A DNA stretch of 64,000 bases from CAZRQL01 sp964602415 (GCA_964602415.1 CAZRQL010000015.1:15135-79134), one strand, 5' to 3'. Shown: positions 28,001-36,981, counted from the first letter of the stretch. The notes: generated by a model from the letters alone, not told the origin. A program made the numbers and translations.

Positions 28001-31000
28001 GTGGCATCTGATACCAGTACAAGCCCAATGATTCGCCAAGTACTGCTCAAAAAAGACAGAGAGTACTTTATTCTCGTTGACAACAAGCCTGCTCCCGACA
28101 CTACCAAGTTTGATATCAAAGTTGAGGAGTTGAAATGTCCTGAGCCTGTCGATGTTTTGGTTCAAAACGTAACCAATAACTCGGCCGAAATCACGTGGAC
28201 GGCTATATCAGCCACCCGCAACAAGTGGAACGTTGCCGTTGTGCGTTGTGGTCAGCCTCGCGGCGCAGGTATAAATGTCAATAACACCAATTACTCTGTT
28301 TCCGGTCTTGATGCCAATACTTGCTACGATATTTATTTGCAGGAAGACTGTGGCAACGGTGATTTGAGTGTTGTTATTGGTCCTATTCCATTCTACACCC
28401 TTCGCAATCCTTTCAACAATCCAAGCGGTTGTGTAAACGTTAGTGTTCAAGACAACAATTGCGATAATAGGAACTTGATACCCATCAATATCACCGGACA
28501 AACCGGCAATTTGGGTGAGGCCACCATCCTAAAAGCCATTAAGGTTATTGTTGAGCACAATGAGTTGAGAGAGTTGTCCATGTCATTGATTTCTCCATCC
28601 GGTAAAGAAGTGTCTTTAGTTGACCAAACCAAAGTATCAGGTGCTAATTATGGAGGCAATCCAATCAATTGCCCCACCATCACTGCCACTTTCGATGGCT
28701 CTTCCAACACAGCCATACCTGCGGCTGCCCCTTATACAGGAACGTACAAACCAGTTGGTAACTTCAATGATTTCAATGACGCGACCCCTGCAAATGGATT
28801 GTGGAAACTTAGGCTTTGTGATAATAAGTCGGGTAATGCGCCAACTTTCCGCTATGCAGAACTGATTTTCAGAGATGCGCCCAAATTATCGGTTCAAGAT
28901 GTTTCTGTGGCTGAAAATGTAAACACTGGCATAGGAAGATTCAGACTGACCATTCCTTCTGCTGTGGATTTCAGAATATCGGTTGATTATCAAACAAGAG
29001 GTATTACCGCAACTTCAGGTGTTGACTTCTTTGCGGTAAACGGTACTGTCGTGTTCGAGCCTGGGCAAACACAGAAGTTCATTGATGTGCCTATATTGGA
29101 TGATTTCTTAAATGAGAAAGATGAAACCCTTGAGTTGTTGCTTTCCAATCCTGTCAATGTGTCTTTGACCAGAACTTCGGCTATTATGACCATTATAGAC
29201 AATGATCCTAAACCATCAATGATCATCAATGATGTGTTTGTATCAGAGTTTGATCCTGTGGCTTCTTTCTCAATCAATCTTTCGGAGTTGAGTGGACGGG
29301 ATATCGAATTTGACGTTTATACACGCGATAAGGTAACCGGTTTACCTGCCAACACTCGAACAGCAAAAGGTTCGACTCCAGGTGCAAGAGGCGATTATAT
29401 TACGATACCCAAATTTAAACGCATCGTGATACCTGCCGGCAGCCAAGGCAAAGTGGATGTACTCATTCAAGATGACTTCAAAGATGAATACGACGAGCAG
29501 TTTGAGTTGATTGTTACAAATTTAGATGGAGCTGTATTGACAGGAAATGACAGTATAGGGGTATGTACTATCTTTGATGACGACAATCCTCCTTACGTTG
29601 TGGTATCAAGTGCCCAAGCCGAAGAAGGCAATCCAAATGGCATAACATTTAGGGCAACTCTCACTGAAGCCAGTGACAAAGATGTATCATTGCGTTGGTC
29701 AACTCGTGATATTACAGCTATTTCAACGGGAGCTGATGCTGACTATGTGCCGGTAACTAATAAAGTATTGACTTTTGTACCCGGCGAAAGAGTAGCCAAC
29801 TTTACCGTACAGCTTATTGATGACCTCATTACAGAACCTTGGGAAACATTTAGCATTCAGTTGTCTCAGCCTCAAGATGTAGTTATACCTGCAGGCTCTC
29901 CTGCAATAGGAACAATCATCAATGATGACTTCCCTCCACTTGCGCTCAACGATTACTACGAAGCCAGAGAAGATGAGATTTTGTCAGTAAATGCCGCTAA
30001 CGGTGTATTGGCCAATGATTTGGAGGGTACAGCAAATACGAATAGAAAAGTAGCCTTCATTGTATCTCAGCCGCTCAACGGCTTTGTTGTGATGGATTCT
30101 TCAGGTGCTTTCACTTATTTGGGTGCTCCAAACTTCTTTGGCAATGACTTCTTTACTTACAAAGTATTCGACGGAATCAATACTTCAATAGAAGCTGTCG
30201 TTACCATTAAAGTAAATCCTGTCAGTGATGCTCCGTTTTTTGTTAAACGCATTCCTGATGTCTCAATTTGTTCAGGCTCTTCTGTATCATTCTCGCTCAA
30301 TGATTTTGTAGAAGATATTGATGACGATGTTACGGATTTTGAGTTTTTGTTTACCTACCGTATTGTTGATGCAAGTGGCAATCTCGAAGTCAATGATTTG
30401 GTTGTTACTAACAATCCCAACACCCATGTTATGACATTCATGCCTATTGGTGTTGAATCCGGCGACTATGTAGTGGAAGTTAGAGCCATAGATAGAGCGG
30501 GTATGTTTGCAACCGATGTATTTAAGGTTTCGGTATTGGCTCCTGCTGTTATTGATGTTGCTATACAAGGAGCTTCTTGTGAAAATACTGAGTTCGATAT
30601 AAACATATCTGCCACAGTAGATGGGGCGGGTGCTGCTGTTGAGCAAGTGGAAGTAGATTATATTACTGTCAATGGAATGCCGGGAACAGACGGTATCTAT
30701 GATATTGTGGTCAACTCATCCAATGCCACTATTACCTATCCAAGGTCGGCTCCCGGCAATTACGACATAGCTTTCAGAGTCAAAACAGCATCTGGATGTG
30801 GAGATGATAAGGTCAGAACTGAGCAGATAAAAGTATCTGAGTACCCACAAAGTCGCATATTCCAAGTTGGCAATCAGCTTATTGCTACTCAGGGCAAGTC
30901 TTATCGCTGGTACTTCAACGGGGTGGCCATTAGTGACTCACTTGGAGGCAATCGTCAGATACTCAATGCCACTCGTCACGGAGATTATCGCGTTGAGATA

Positions 31001-31321
31001 GTTAGCGAAGGTGGTTGTGTTACTTTCTCACCCCTCTTTATTTTGACTCCATCAGGTCTTGAAGATGTATCTTCTTCCTTTGACATTTATCCAAACCCAA
31101 CTACAGGGCTACTCAAACTAAATCTCAAAAATGCAATGAGTGGTGCAGTTACAGTAGAAATTATGGATAATGCTGGAAGTTTGGTACGCTCATACCAGAT
31201 AGGCGAGATCAAAGGCCAATTCGAGCATGTGTTGGATGTATCTAAACTTTCGAGTGGCATGTACCATTTGAAAGTTACAGATTCTAAATCTGTTGCACAC
31301 AAGAAATTTATTAAAGAATAA
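25076..31321 (+). CDS. Giant multidomain T9SS-secreted surface protein
   Basis: About 2081 residues. After a signal peptide ending GFAQ (about residue 37) the order is: a proprotein-convertase P-like domain (about 40-230); alternating fibronectin type III repeats (TGLSALTNYEVYVREEC type) and two MAM-like jelly-roll segments each closing with GVDD(V/I).F.EA; a second P-like domain (about 1120-1270, LSMSLISPSGKEVSLVDQT); three Calx-beta calcium repeats (AENVNTGIG, ILDDFLNEKDETLEL and similar); a tandem cadherin/Ig-like repeat (GVLANDLEG, GAFTYLGAPNFFGNDFFTYKVFDG split over two strands); and a T9SS type A sorting domain (YPNPTTGLLKLNL). No protease or glycosidase domain is evident, so an adhesin or matrix role is the best guess. 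A terminator follows directly. Confidence 0.88.
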   Translation: MKNFYLNPPPKLGSKSVRSIALALVALLCFWDTGFAQYPQTRRFTYCNTSPLTYPNITDDCGAGRVTVGQITVPANAVPTLSTTGWRLTSVKINMTNTWNTVNLYLRSPAQSGTPQYREATLIDHGTNFPASYSFQQPLYGSAIVNNCSAVSSFATFDIDGSATAPQNIRPYTGIYRPVTDFISTFAAPGNVNPNGTWSILACNWAAQYGYLGNGRTYYIDLTFSERPNCPNPSNFRVDFVLHDKAGVSWTSSNNSVAQVKYGTPGFNPENAGTLLTPKPNTTPGKIEVELTGLSALTNYEVYVREECGTNWIGPLAFTTECAPISAKTHPDSVYTFETSGFNLPTCWKRYQNGDQNYPWYFGRNPQFFGYNPTFDKTTGTGFFASHLDFYYEASTAPNRAITLETRLYDVTGINKLRVAFWHFLDEAYNGASNFYEASLLRVDFFDGKKWNEGVYQTRTRINPWSEVELDISRFTISGPVKVRWVVDTRQIPNGSYAYGHTQGVDDVSFREAPKCPNPRNLRFDNVLDTRADVFWNTLNADSLSPKNRYMVVYGTQIGVYTDTIRGTSTKANNALQKVSLTNLQPNTTYYYAVMDLCGSYLVQGPRPFRTLCAKVPAPLLDKGGNLNNFGVVPTCFLNFNPNASTQNVVWQFPRVIGSPTFGGPRFDASGTEYFAAPTPPTGANDQTLQTRLVDVSALNRPIMSFKVSSHFANATFRVDLFDGDKWLEEVYRYRSGINTSDGTQNGQTRWVEHEVNLIRHNLDKTKPLMARFVANSSSVQFSYRIGVDDINFKEAGPCNRPFALGEIGVSIDQGIVTWQHTKPVSFNGYEVRYRKDGTAQWADTVFFKDNLAIIFGLDQGTKYEWQVRADCDGRGLSDWSGSGFFTTYRTGSVCDFPRQIKTLPYEQKNLTTNLYGNNYNPADVCESPFMGGQDHVFSYTPTRDIVVRVTLSNTNNKAGVFITEGCPDLSISTCVASDTSTSPMIRQVLLKKDREYFILVDNKPAPDTTKFDIKVEELKCPEPVDVLVQNVTNNSAEITWTAISATRNKWNVAVVRCGQPRGAGINVNNTNYSVSGLDANTCYDIYLQEDCGNGDLSVVIGPIPFYTLRNPFNNPSGCVNVSVQDNNCDNRNLIPINITGQTGNLGEATILKAIKVIVEHNELRELSMSLISPSGKEVSLVDQTKVSGANYGGNPINCPTITATFDGSSNTAIPAAAPYTGTYKPVGNFNDFNDATPANGLWKLRLCDNKSGNAPTFRYAELIFRDAPKLSVQDVSVAENVNTGIGRFRLTIPSAVDFRISVDYQTRGITATSGVDFFAVNGTVVFEPGQTQKFIDVPILDDFLNEKDETLELLLSNPVNVSLTRTSAIMTIIDNDPKPSMIINDVFVSEFDPVASFSINLSELSGRDIEFDVYTRDKVTGLPANTRTAKGSTPGARGDYITIPKFKRIVIPAGSQGKVDVLIQDDFKDEYDEQFELIVTNLDGAVLTGNDSIGVCTIFDDDNPPYVVVSSAQAEEGNPNGITFRATLTEASDKDVSLRWSTRDITAISTGADADYVPVTNKVLTFVPGERVANFTVQLIDDLITEPWETFSIQLSQPQDVVIPAGSPAIGTIINDDFPPLALNDYYEAREDEILSVNAANGVLANDLEGTANTNRKVAFIVSQPLNGFVVMDSSGAFTYLGAPNFFGNDFFTYKVFDGINTSIEAVVTIKVNPVSDAPFFVKRIPDVSICSGSSVSFSLNDFVEDIDDDVTDFEFLFTYRIVDASGNLEVNDLVVTNNPNTHVMTFMPIGVESGDYVVEVRAIDRAGMFATDVFKVSVLAPAVIDVAIQGASCENTEFDINISATVDGAGAAVEQVEVDYITVNGMPGTDGIYDIVVNSSNATITYPRSAPGNYDIAFRVKTASGCGDDKVRTEQIKVSEYPQSRIFQVGNQLIATQGKSYRWYFNGVAISDSLGGNRQILNATRHGDYRVEIVSEGGCVTFSPLFILTPSGLEDVSSSFDIYPNPTTGLLKLNLKNAMSGAVTVEIMDNAGSLVRSYQIGEIKGQFEHVLDVSKLSSGMYHLKVTDSKSVAHKKFIKE

Positions 31322-31349
31322 TTCTTAGATATATTTCTTTATAGTATTG

Positions 31350-31378
31350 AAGCGGCACAGCAATGTGCCGCTTTTTTT
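31350..31378 (+). terminator. Rho-independent terminator after the giant T9SS gene
   Basis: Perfect 10-bp stem (AAGCGGCACA at 31350-31359 with TGTGCCGCTT at 31364-31373), GCAA tetraloop, then a T run. It starts 29 bases after the stop at 31321. Confidence 0.93.
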
Positions 31379-31381
31379 GTT

Positions 31382-31851
31382 TGCCAAGTATAAATTTTGC
31401 AAACATATTGCCTACAGTGTCCTAATTCAATATAGAAGTAAGTATATTATCTTTTGGTTTATACGGCAAGGGTTCAATGTTTCAAGCTAAATATGTAATA
31501 AATTCATGCTTTACATTATCCTGTACCTAAAAAATCCTTATAAGGTATTTTTGACAGATTTCTATTATCTCTAATTGCGCGATAAAATTTTTCTAATCAA
31601 TCGGAATATAATAAGCCCGATGCCATAGGCATCACATGTTTGTAGCCATGTATGTGTGTTGATAGGATTCGAATCCGATTGGGTCGTACATGCGGGGGGC
31701 AACACCATTTTATACAAACACGCCAAATACCTCATACCATGGCGACGATGGCCGATTCGCAACAATCGAAGCCATAATCGGCTTCTACCTATTGCGTAAT
31801 CAGGGATTACAAAAACAAAGAGAAGCGTTTTAGGCTATGGATATAAACAAT
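31382..31851. other. Gene-free region with a structured element
   Basis: About 470 bases between two terminators with no credible coding frame; the one 64-codon minus-strand frame looks like chance. The part from 31571 to 31803 is bordered by imperfect 15-base inverted repeats (31571-31585 and 31789-31803, 11 of 15 matching). Inside are GATGCC/GGCATC (31619-31633), the 12-base palindrome GGATTCGAATCC (31665-31676) and GCCGATT/AATCGGC (31751-31757, 31776-31782). The composition is richer in GC than flanking spacers. A small non-autonomous mobile element, a repeat copy or a structured RNA would all fit. Confidence 0.45.
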
Positions 31852-31881
31852 AAAGCCCGTCATAGTGTTTTGACGGGCTTT
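31852..31881 (-). terminator. Terminator of porV
   Basis: Perfect 11-bp inverted repeat (AAAGCCCGTCA at 31852-31862, TGACGGGCTTT at 31871-31881) with an 8-base loop. It sits 9 bases past the porV stop, and on the minus strand a T-rich run follows. Confidence 0.9.
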
Positions 31882-31889
31882 GCTCAAGT

Positions 31890-33104
31890 TTATTTTTCCT
31901 CTCCCGGAGGCAAGTCATTGTCCGGCAAAGTTGTAGGTTTGTCAGGGATGAATTCGCCTATATTCAAATACATTGTAAAACGGATGGTGTTGTCTAAAGG
32001 CGAGGGTCCCCTGATAGCTGAGGAGGTTAGGTAAGAGAAATCAATCCCAAACTTGCTGAGTCTCAGCCCCGCACCAACGGTAAAATACTGTCTGCGACCT
32101 TTGTAGGGGCTTTCGTAGAAATACCCTCCCCTCAATAAAAATTTCTTTTGATAGGAATATTCCACACCTGAAGAAAAGAAAATTTCTCTCATTTCCTCTT
32201 TAAACCCACCCGGTGCATCACTAAATGAACCTATGATGCCTCCAAGTAGCGATATGTCCTTTGCGGGTTTGTTTGGATTTGGAGTTGGTACAAGTAATTT
32301 ATTGAAATCTGTGTAAAAGGTAAGGTGATTGTCCCTATCCAACTGCGAGCCTAACCCAAAACCCAAGCGCATGATTGTAGGGATAAAATCATTCTCACTT
32401 TGTGCTGAATAGGTGATTTTTGGACCTATATTGGCTATGTTTCCACCTAATAAAAACTGCATTGGCTTCCCACGGTAGATAAACTCATTTTTCCAATAGG
32501 CAGATATATCGCCTGCAGCCGAGTTGGCAGGCCGCGAATTGAGGTTGTTGTTGGTGTTACTGCCCGCCAAATTGGAATAGATATAGCGCAAAGTTACGGC
32601 CATCCCAAACTTTTTGGAGAGTTGAAGAGCATAAAAAGCGTCAAATGCGATTTCTCTGGGTACAAATTGTCCCGTTGTAACGCCTACATTGTTGGTAAAA
32701 AGCAGTTCGCCTAAGTTGAAATATCTAAAAGAAGCACCTGCGGCGGCATTGATTCCGTTTTTTTGTTTGAATGCATAATAACCGCTCAGATAGGTGATAA
32801 ACATGTCATTGACTAAGTTTCTAAGCCAAGGCGTGTGCGAGACTGCGAGACCCATTTTTTCTTCAGCAAACACCAGTTTAGAAGGATTCCAATACACTGC
32901 ATTGGCATCGGGCGCAGTGGCGGCTCCTAAATCACCCATTCCACCATGCCGAGCGTCGGGAGAAATAACCAAAAAAGGCACAGCAGTTGCTATCGGATTG
33001 TCTGCTCTATTCTGACCCGAGACCAGTGGGGGCGGGTTACTTTGTGCCGAAAGCCTCTGAGCAATTGAGAAAATAAGGAGGCATAAGATTTTAGATTTCA
33101 ACAT
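31890..33104 (-). CDS. porV: T9SS outer-membrane protein PorV
   Basis: A 404-residue outer-membrane beta-barrel related to PorV/LptO, which binds the sorting domains of T9SS cargo as they leave the SprA translocon and shuttles them to the cell-surface attachment complex. A signal peptide (cut near RLSAQS, about residue 22) precedes the PorV start motif AVPFLVISPDARHGGMGDLGAATAPD, given here across strands one and two, with YWNPSKL following. The alternating hydrophobic pattern and many aromatic residues fit a FadL-like barrel. The family length is about 390-410. It serves the T9SS cargo encoded at 3701, 25076 and the right edge; the other T9SS genes are not in the window. Confidence 0.93.
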   Translation of the reverse strand: MLKSKILCLLIFSIAQRLSAQSNPPPLVSGQNRADNPIATAVPFLVISPDARHGGMGDLGAATAPDANAVYWNPSKLVFAEEKMGLAVSHTPWLRNLVNDMFITYLSGYYAFKQKNGINAAAGASFRYFNLGELLFTNNVGVTTGQFVPREIAFDAFYALQLSKKFGMAVTLRYIYSNLAGSNTNNNLNSRPANSAAGDISAYWKNEFIYRGKPMQFLLGGNIANIGPKITYSAQSENDFIPTIMRLGFGLGSQLDRDNHLTFYTDFNKLLVPTPNPNKPAKDISLLGGIIGSFSDAPGGFKEEMREIFFSSGVEYSYQKKFLLRGGYFYESPYKGRRQYFTVGAGLRLSKFGIDFSYLTSSAIRGPSPLDNTIRFTMYLNIGEFIPDKPTTLPDNDLPPGEEK

Positions 33105-33333
33105 TTTTCTATCTGTAAAATAACTTTATCGAAAAGCAAAAAATCTATTCATCAGTTTGATTTACTGATTAATAGACTAAAAATCAATTAGTTAATTGTA
33201 ATTTACTCTCGATAAGATTTCAAATTTATTTACAAACATACATACAAGACAGCAGAGCTTGATAAATTGAATACAACTATGAAACAAAAAAGTTGTTTTT
33301 TTGTGCTGAACTTTACCGAAAACAATACAACCT

Positions 33334-34086
33334 TTGGAAGTACTGGAATTGAATGGATTGAAATATTTGGAGGCCGGAGAAGGTGAGCCGCTTGTTCTTT
33401 TGCACGGTTTATTTGGTGCATTGAGCAACTTCGACTCTGTTACTCAGTATTTCAGCAAAAGTTACAAAGTTTTTATTCCTGTTATGCCAATTTATGATGT
33501 TTCGGTAAAGGGGGCAGATTTGGAGAGTTTGGTGGGTTTTGTGGCGGACTTTGTAGAAGCCAAAAAACTCAAAAATTTGACTATATTAGGCAATTCTTTG
33601 GGTGGTCATGTGGCGTTAATCTATACCCTGCGGTTTACAGACCAAGTTAGGAGGTTGATCTTGACGGGGAGCTCGGGACTTTTTGAGGATGGGATGGGAG
33701 GTTCTTATCCCAAGCGAGGCAACTATGATTTTATTAAAGAGAGGGTTTCTTATACATTTTATGATCCTCAAGTAGCATCCAAAGAGCTTATAGACGAGGT
33801 ATTTGAGGTAACAAGGAGCATTCCCAAATGTTTGCGCATGGTCTCTTATGCGCGCTCTGCCCAGCGGCACAACATGGCAACGGTCATACATGCCATCAAA
33901 ATCCCCGTCTTACTCATCTGGGGACTCAACGACACCATAACCCCTGCACATGTAGCCCATGAGTTTCACAGGCTTCTGCCCAACTCTACGCTGAGATTTT
34001 TGGATAAATGCGGCCATGCACCTATGATGGAACACCCTAATAAGTTTAATCGGTTGGTAGAAGAGTTTTTACAAGAAAATCCATAA
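33334..34086 (+). CDS. Alpha/beta hydrolase
   Basis: A 250-residue alpha/beta-fold hydrolase. The oxyanion motif LLHGLFG is near residue 22, the nucleophile elbow is GNSLGGH (Ser near 90), the acid is in WGLNDTITP near residue 198, and the catalytic His is in CGHAPMMEHP near 228. The substrate is unknown; it resembles BioH/MhpC-type hydrolases. The frame opens after a TGA at 33307 and has no ATG before the core, so the TTG at 33334 is the likely start. It heads a run of closely spaced genes (5-base gaps) through waaA. Confidence 0.88.
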   Translation: MEVLELNGLKYLEAGEGEPLVLLHGLFGALSNFDSVTQYFSKSYKVFIPVMPIYDVSVKGADLESLVGFVADFVEAKKLKNLTILGNSLGGHVALIYTLRFTDQVRRLILTGSSGLFEDGMGGSYPKRGNYDFIKERVSYTFYDPQVASKELIDEVFEVTRSIPKCLRMVSYARSAQRHNMATVIHAIKIPVLLIWGLNDTITPAHVAHEFHRLLPNSTLRFLDKCGHAPMMEHPNKFNRLVEEFLQENP

Positions 34087-34090
34087 AGTT

Positions 34091-34624
34091 ATGCTTGCCG
34101 AGCCTATTGTCAAATCCCTTGTTTTTGATACGATCAATCAGCTGATTTATGTGTTAGCCATTGCCAATTCTGTGTTTTTGATGTTGGCTTATGGTCATAT
34201 ACGCCAACTCAAAAAATTACTCTTTGAAGGGAGTTCAGTTTTTGAGCAGTTTTTGCAAGAAAAATCAGGTCAAGCCAAGCGTGCTGAGAAAATAATTTTA
34301 AGAGATTTTTCTAATTGGGAAAAAAGCTATCAGAAAGCTACAAAATGGTTTCATTGGTACGTAAACACGATTTCTATTTTTCCGCTTCTGGGTATAGCGG
34401 GTACAGTTTGGGGGATTATACCCGCCCTCAACGATTTTGAAAATATCAATTCCTATTTTTCGGTTGCCCTTACTTCTACGCTTTTGGGAATCGTGTTTTC
34501 TGTGCTTTTCAAATTGTTTGAAGGGGCTATTTCGGGCGATTTTTCTCTGGTCTGTGAGAGAATGAATACCATCACCAGCGATGTAACAAAGCATATTTTA
34601 GAACAATCAAACTCCCAAGTTTAA
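34091..34624 (+). CDS. MotA/TolQ/ExbB-like membrane protein
   Basis: A 177-residue membrane protein with an N-terminal span (about residues 12-35), a basic cytoplasmic stretch, and two C-terminal spans. These carry the MotA/TolQ/ExbB pattern FPLLGIAGTVWGIIPAL and the matching SVALTSTLLGIVFSVLF. It is shorter than typical ExbB or TolQ and no ExbD/TolR-like partner is adjacent, so a proton-channel role is inference. Only 4 bases separate it from the hydrolase stop and from the waaA start, so it is probably co-transcribed. Confidence 0.75.
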   Translation: MLAEPIVKSLVFDTINQLIYVLAIANSVFLMLAYGHIRQLKKLLFEGSSVFEQFLQEKSGQAKRAEKIILRDFSNWEKSYQKATKWFHWYVNTISIFPLLGIAGTVWGIIPALNDFENINSYFSVALTSTLLGIVFSVLFKLFEGAISGDFSLVCERMNTITSDVTKHILEQSNSQV

Positions 34625-34628
34625 ACTA

Positions 34629-35864
34629 ATGGGGATTTTGCTTTACAGATTGGGTATTGAAATCTATTGGTCAATTATTTGGCTGGCTTCTTTGTTCAAT
34701 AAAAAAGCAAAAAAACTACACCAAGGCCAGAAAGCATCTCTCAAATTTATACAAAATAACCCTCGAAAGTCAGGTAATCTCTATTGGTTTCACTGCTCTT
34801 CGGTAGGCGAATTTGAACAAGCCCGCCCCCTCATTGAAGCCCTCAAAGCCTCGAATCCTGCTCTACTGATAGCCGTTACATTTTTCTCTCCCAGCGGGTT
34901 TGAATTGAGAAAAAATTATCCTTTGGCAGATTATGTAATGTATTTACCAAAAGACACCCTCAAAAATGCACGAGTCTTTGTTGAATGGTTGCAACCAAAT
35001 AAGGTTTTCTTTATCAAATATGAATTTTGGAATTTTTTTATAAACCAAATAAAAACTCAAGGAGCTAAATTGTATTGTTTGAATGCTATCTTTCGGCCAT
35101 CACAGGTGTTTTTTAAATCTTATGGTGGGTTTTACCGAAATATGCTGTATCAATTTGACTATTTTTTTGTTCAAAATACTATTTCTATTGAATTATTACG
35201 CAAAATAGGAATACAAAACAGTATTTTAATTAATGACACCCGTTTCGATAGGGTGGTAGAGATTGCAAAAAAACATCAACTCATCCAAATAGCAGAAGAT
35301 TTTAGCAACCAGTCTTTTGTGGTCGTATTGGGCAGTGTTTGGCCTTCTGATATGGAAATATGGTATCCAATCCAAAAAAAACGGCCAATAAAATTTATTG
35401 TAGCCCCTCACGAAATAAAAGAGAGTTTTTTAAGCGAAATAGAGAAGAAAAGTTCCCTAAAAACGATTCGTTTTTCCCGAGCAAGTGGCCAAAATATGTC
35501 AGATTATGATGTTCTGCTTATTGATAATATAGGGATGCTCTCTTCGCTTTATTTTTATGCCAAAATTGCTTATGTGGGCGGCGCGTTTGGTAGTGGTTTG
35601 CATAATATATTGGAAGCGGCTGTTTATGGAACGCCTGTTCTTTTTGGCAATCGAAACTATAAAAAATTTAATGAAGCTGTAGAACTGCTTGATTTGGGAT
35701 GTGCTTTTGCGGTGGGGGACAGCAGACAACTTGATGCACTTATAGAAAAACTTTATCTCAACCCCTCATTGAGAGAAAATATTGCCCACAACTCTAAGCA
35801 GTACGTTGAAGAGCGAAGTGGCGGAACGGAGGCAATATTGCGCTTTCTACAAACAAAAAATTAA
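34629..35864 (+). CDS. waaA: 3-deoxy-D-manno-octulosonic acid (Kdo) transferase
   Basis: A 411-residue GT30 glycosyltransferase that adds Kdo from CMP-Kdo to lipid A precursor at the inner membrane. The N-terminal membrane anchor (LLYRLGIEIYWSIIWLASL) and the GT30 motif FHCSSVGEFEQARPLI, with its catalytic Glu in GEFEQ near residue 62, are clear. C-terminal donor-site motifs include VAPHEIKES, YVGGAFGSGLHNILEAA and GTPVLFGNRNYKKFNEA. The length matches Bacteroidota WaaA. Confidence 0.94.
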   Translation: MGILLYRLGIEIYWSIIWLASLFNKKAKKLHQGQKASLKFIQNNPRKSGNLYWFHCSSVGEFEQARPLIEALKASNPALLIAVTFFSPSGFELRKNYPLADYVMYLPKDTLKNARVFVEWLQPNKVFFIKYEFWNFFINQIKTQGAKLYCLNAIFRPSQVFFKSYGGFYRNMLYQFDYFFVQNTISIELLRKIGIQNSILINDTRFDRVVEIAKKHQLIQIAEDFSNQSFVVVLGSVWPSDMEIWYPIQKKRPIKFIVAPHEIKESFLSEIEKKSSLKTIRFSRASGQNMSDYDVLLIDNIGMLSSLYFYAKIAYVGGAFGSGLHNILEAAVYGTPVLFGNRNYKKFNEAVELLDLGCAFAVGDSRQLDALIEKLYLNPSLRENIAHNSKQYVEERSGGTEAILRFLQTKN

Positions 35865-35901
35865 AATTTGCTTTGCTGTCTAAAAATAATTTAATTCTTA
35901 C

Positions 35902-36222
35902 ATGAGAGATATTTTAATTTACATCAGTGCAGCATTTTTTGAAATTTTTGGCTGTTTTGCGTTCTGGAACTATTTCAAACTAAATAGATCGCCTTATTGG
36001 TTATTGCCGGGTATTATTTCTTTAATGTTTTTCGCTGTCTTATTGACAAAAGTTCAAACAGAATTTGCGGGGCGTTCTTATGCGATTTATGGGGGCATTT
36101 ATATCGCCGCATCGCTACTTTGGCTGTATTTTGTGGAGCATCAAAGGCCTGATAGTTGGGACATTATAGGGGCTGGGGTTTGTATGATTGGTGCTTGTAT
36201 CATTCTTTTTGTGCCACGATGA
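35902..36222 (+). CDS. YnfA-family (UPF0060) small membrane protein
   Basis: A 106-residue inner-membrane protein with four predicted spans, the size and pattern of YnfA. Motifs AAFFEIFGCFAFWNYFK, AGRSYAIYGGIYIAASLLW and FVEHQRPDSWDIIGAGVC match the family, a distant relative of small multidrug-resistance efflux pumps. The transported compound is unknown. The next gene starts 1 base after its stop. Confidence 0.9.
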   Translation: MRDILIYISAAFFEIFGCFAFWNYFKLNRSPYWLLPGIISLMFFAVLLTKVQTEFAGRSYAIYGGIYIAASLLWLYFVEHQRPDSWDIIGAGVCMIGACIILFVPR

Positions 36223-36223
36223 T

Positions 36224-36943
36224 ATGGGAGAATTACTGCTTTTATTTTTTGCGAGTTTTGCGGCGGCTACCATTTCAGGGGCAGCGGGATTTGGAGGGGC
36301 ACTGGTCTTACTTCCCGTTCTGACAAGTATCGTCGAAATCAAAGCGGCCATCCCCATTTTGACCATCGGACAAATTTTCGGCAATGCTTCAAGGGTTTGG
36401 TTTGGCAGGCGTGAGTTGCAATGGAAGCCTGTAATCTTTTTTCTTATTGGTGCAATACCTTTTACAGTTTTGGGCAGTTATTTGTTTACCGGGATTGACA
36501 TCAACAAAATCAAGATTGGGATAGGGGTTTTTCTTATTGTTTTGGTTATTTATCGGAGATTAGAAATAAAAAAAATAGAATTTGGTAATAAAGGAATGCT
36601 GATAGGTGGTGCGCTAACGGGTTTTTTGTCGGGCCTTGCAGGCAGTGCCGGGCCGCTGGGTGCTGCTTTCTTTTTGGGGTTTAACTTGCCCGCAACTGCC
36701 TACGTGGCAAGCGAAGCCTTTACCGCCTTCACGATGCACTTAATTAAGACCATTGTTTACAATAAATATTCATTGGTGGGTCAGATTGAAATCTATTACG
36801 GAGTTTTTATCGGTGCAGCCATGATTTTAGGGAGTTGGACAGGCAAAAAAATAATTGAAAAATTGAGCAAAGAAAAGTTTATTTTATTGGTAGAAATATT
36901 GCTTATCGTTTCAGGCATTCAATTAATTTGGGTATCGCTATAA
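36224..36943 (+). CDS. TauE/SafE-family membrane transporter
   Basis: A 239-residue permease of the TauE/SafE (DUF81) family, associated with export of sulfite, sulfoacetate and other organosulfur anions. Two homologous halves each contain a glycine-rich motif (SGAAGFGGALVLLPVL near the start; SGLAGSAGPLGAAFFLG near residue 130). Seven or eight spans are expected. The ATG at 36224, one base after the ynfA stop, begins directly before the first span and is preferred over an upstream alternative start inside ynfA. The substrate is unproven. Confidence 0.9.
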   Translation: MGELLLLFFASFAAATISGAAGFGGALVLLPVLTSIVEIKAAIPILTIGQIFGNASRVWFGRRELQWKPVIFFLIGAIPFTVLGSYLFTGIDINKIKIGIGVFLIVLVIYRRLEIKKIEFGNKGMLIGGALTGFLSGLAGSAGPLGAAFFLGFNLPATAYVASEAFTAFTMHLIKTIVYNKYSLVGQIEIYYGVFIGAAMILGSWTGKKIIEKLSKEKFILLVEILLIVSGIQLIWVSL

Positions 36944-36981
36944 AAAATGTATTTGAGACGTGATTTAATTTTATCTGCAAA

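Noticed and set aside
31655..31690. tRNA-like T-arm (GGATTCGAATCC) in the gap
   Set aside because: The 5-base arms flanking the TTCGAAT loop do not pair, and no acceptor, anticodon or D arms fit around it on either strand. The palindrome is better treated as part of the structured element.
31571..31765. 64-codon minus-strand open frame as a gene
   Set aside because: No family resemblance or evident ribosome site; it lies within the inverted-repeat element and its composition looks non-coding.
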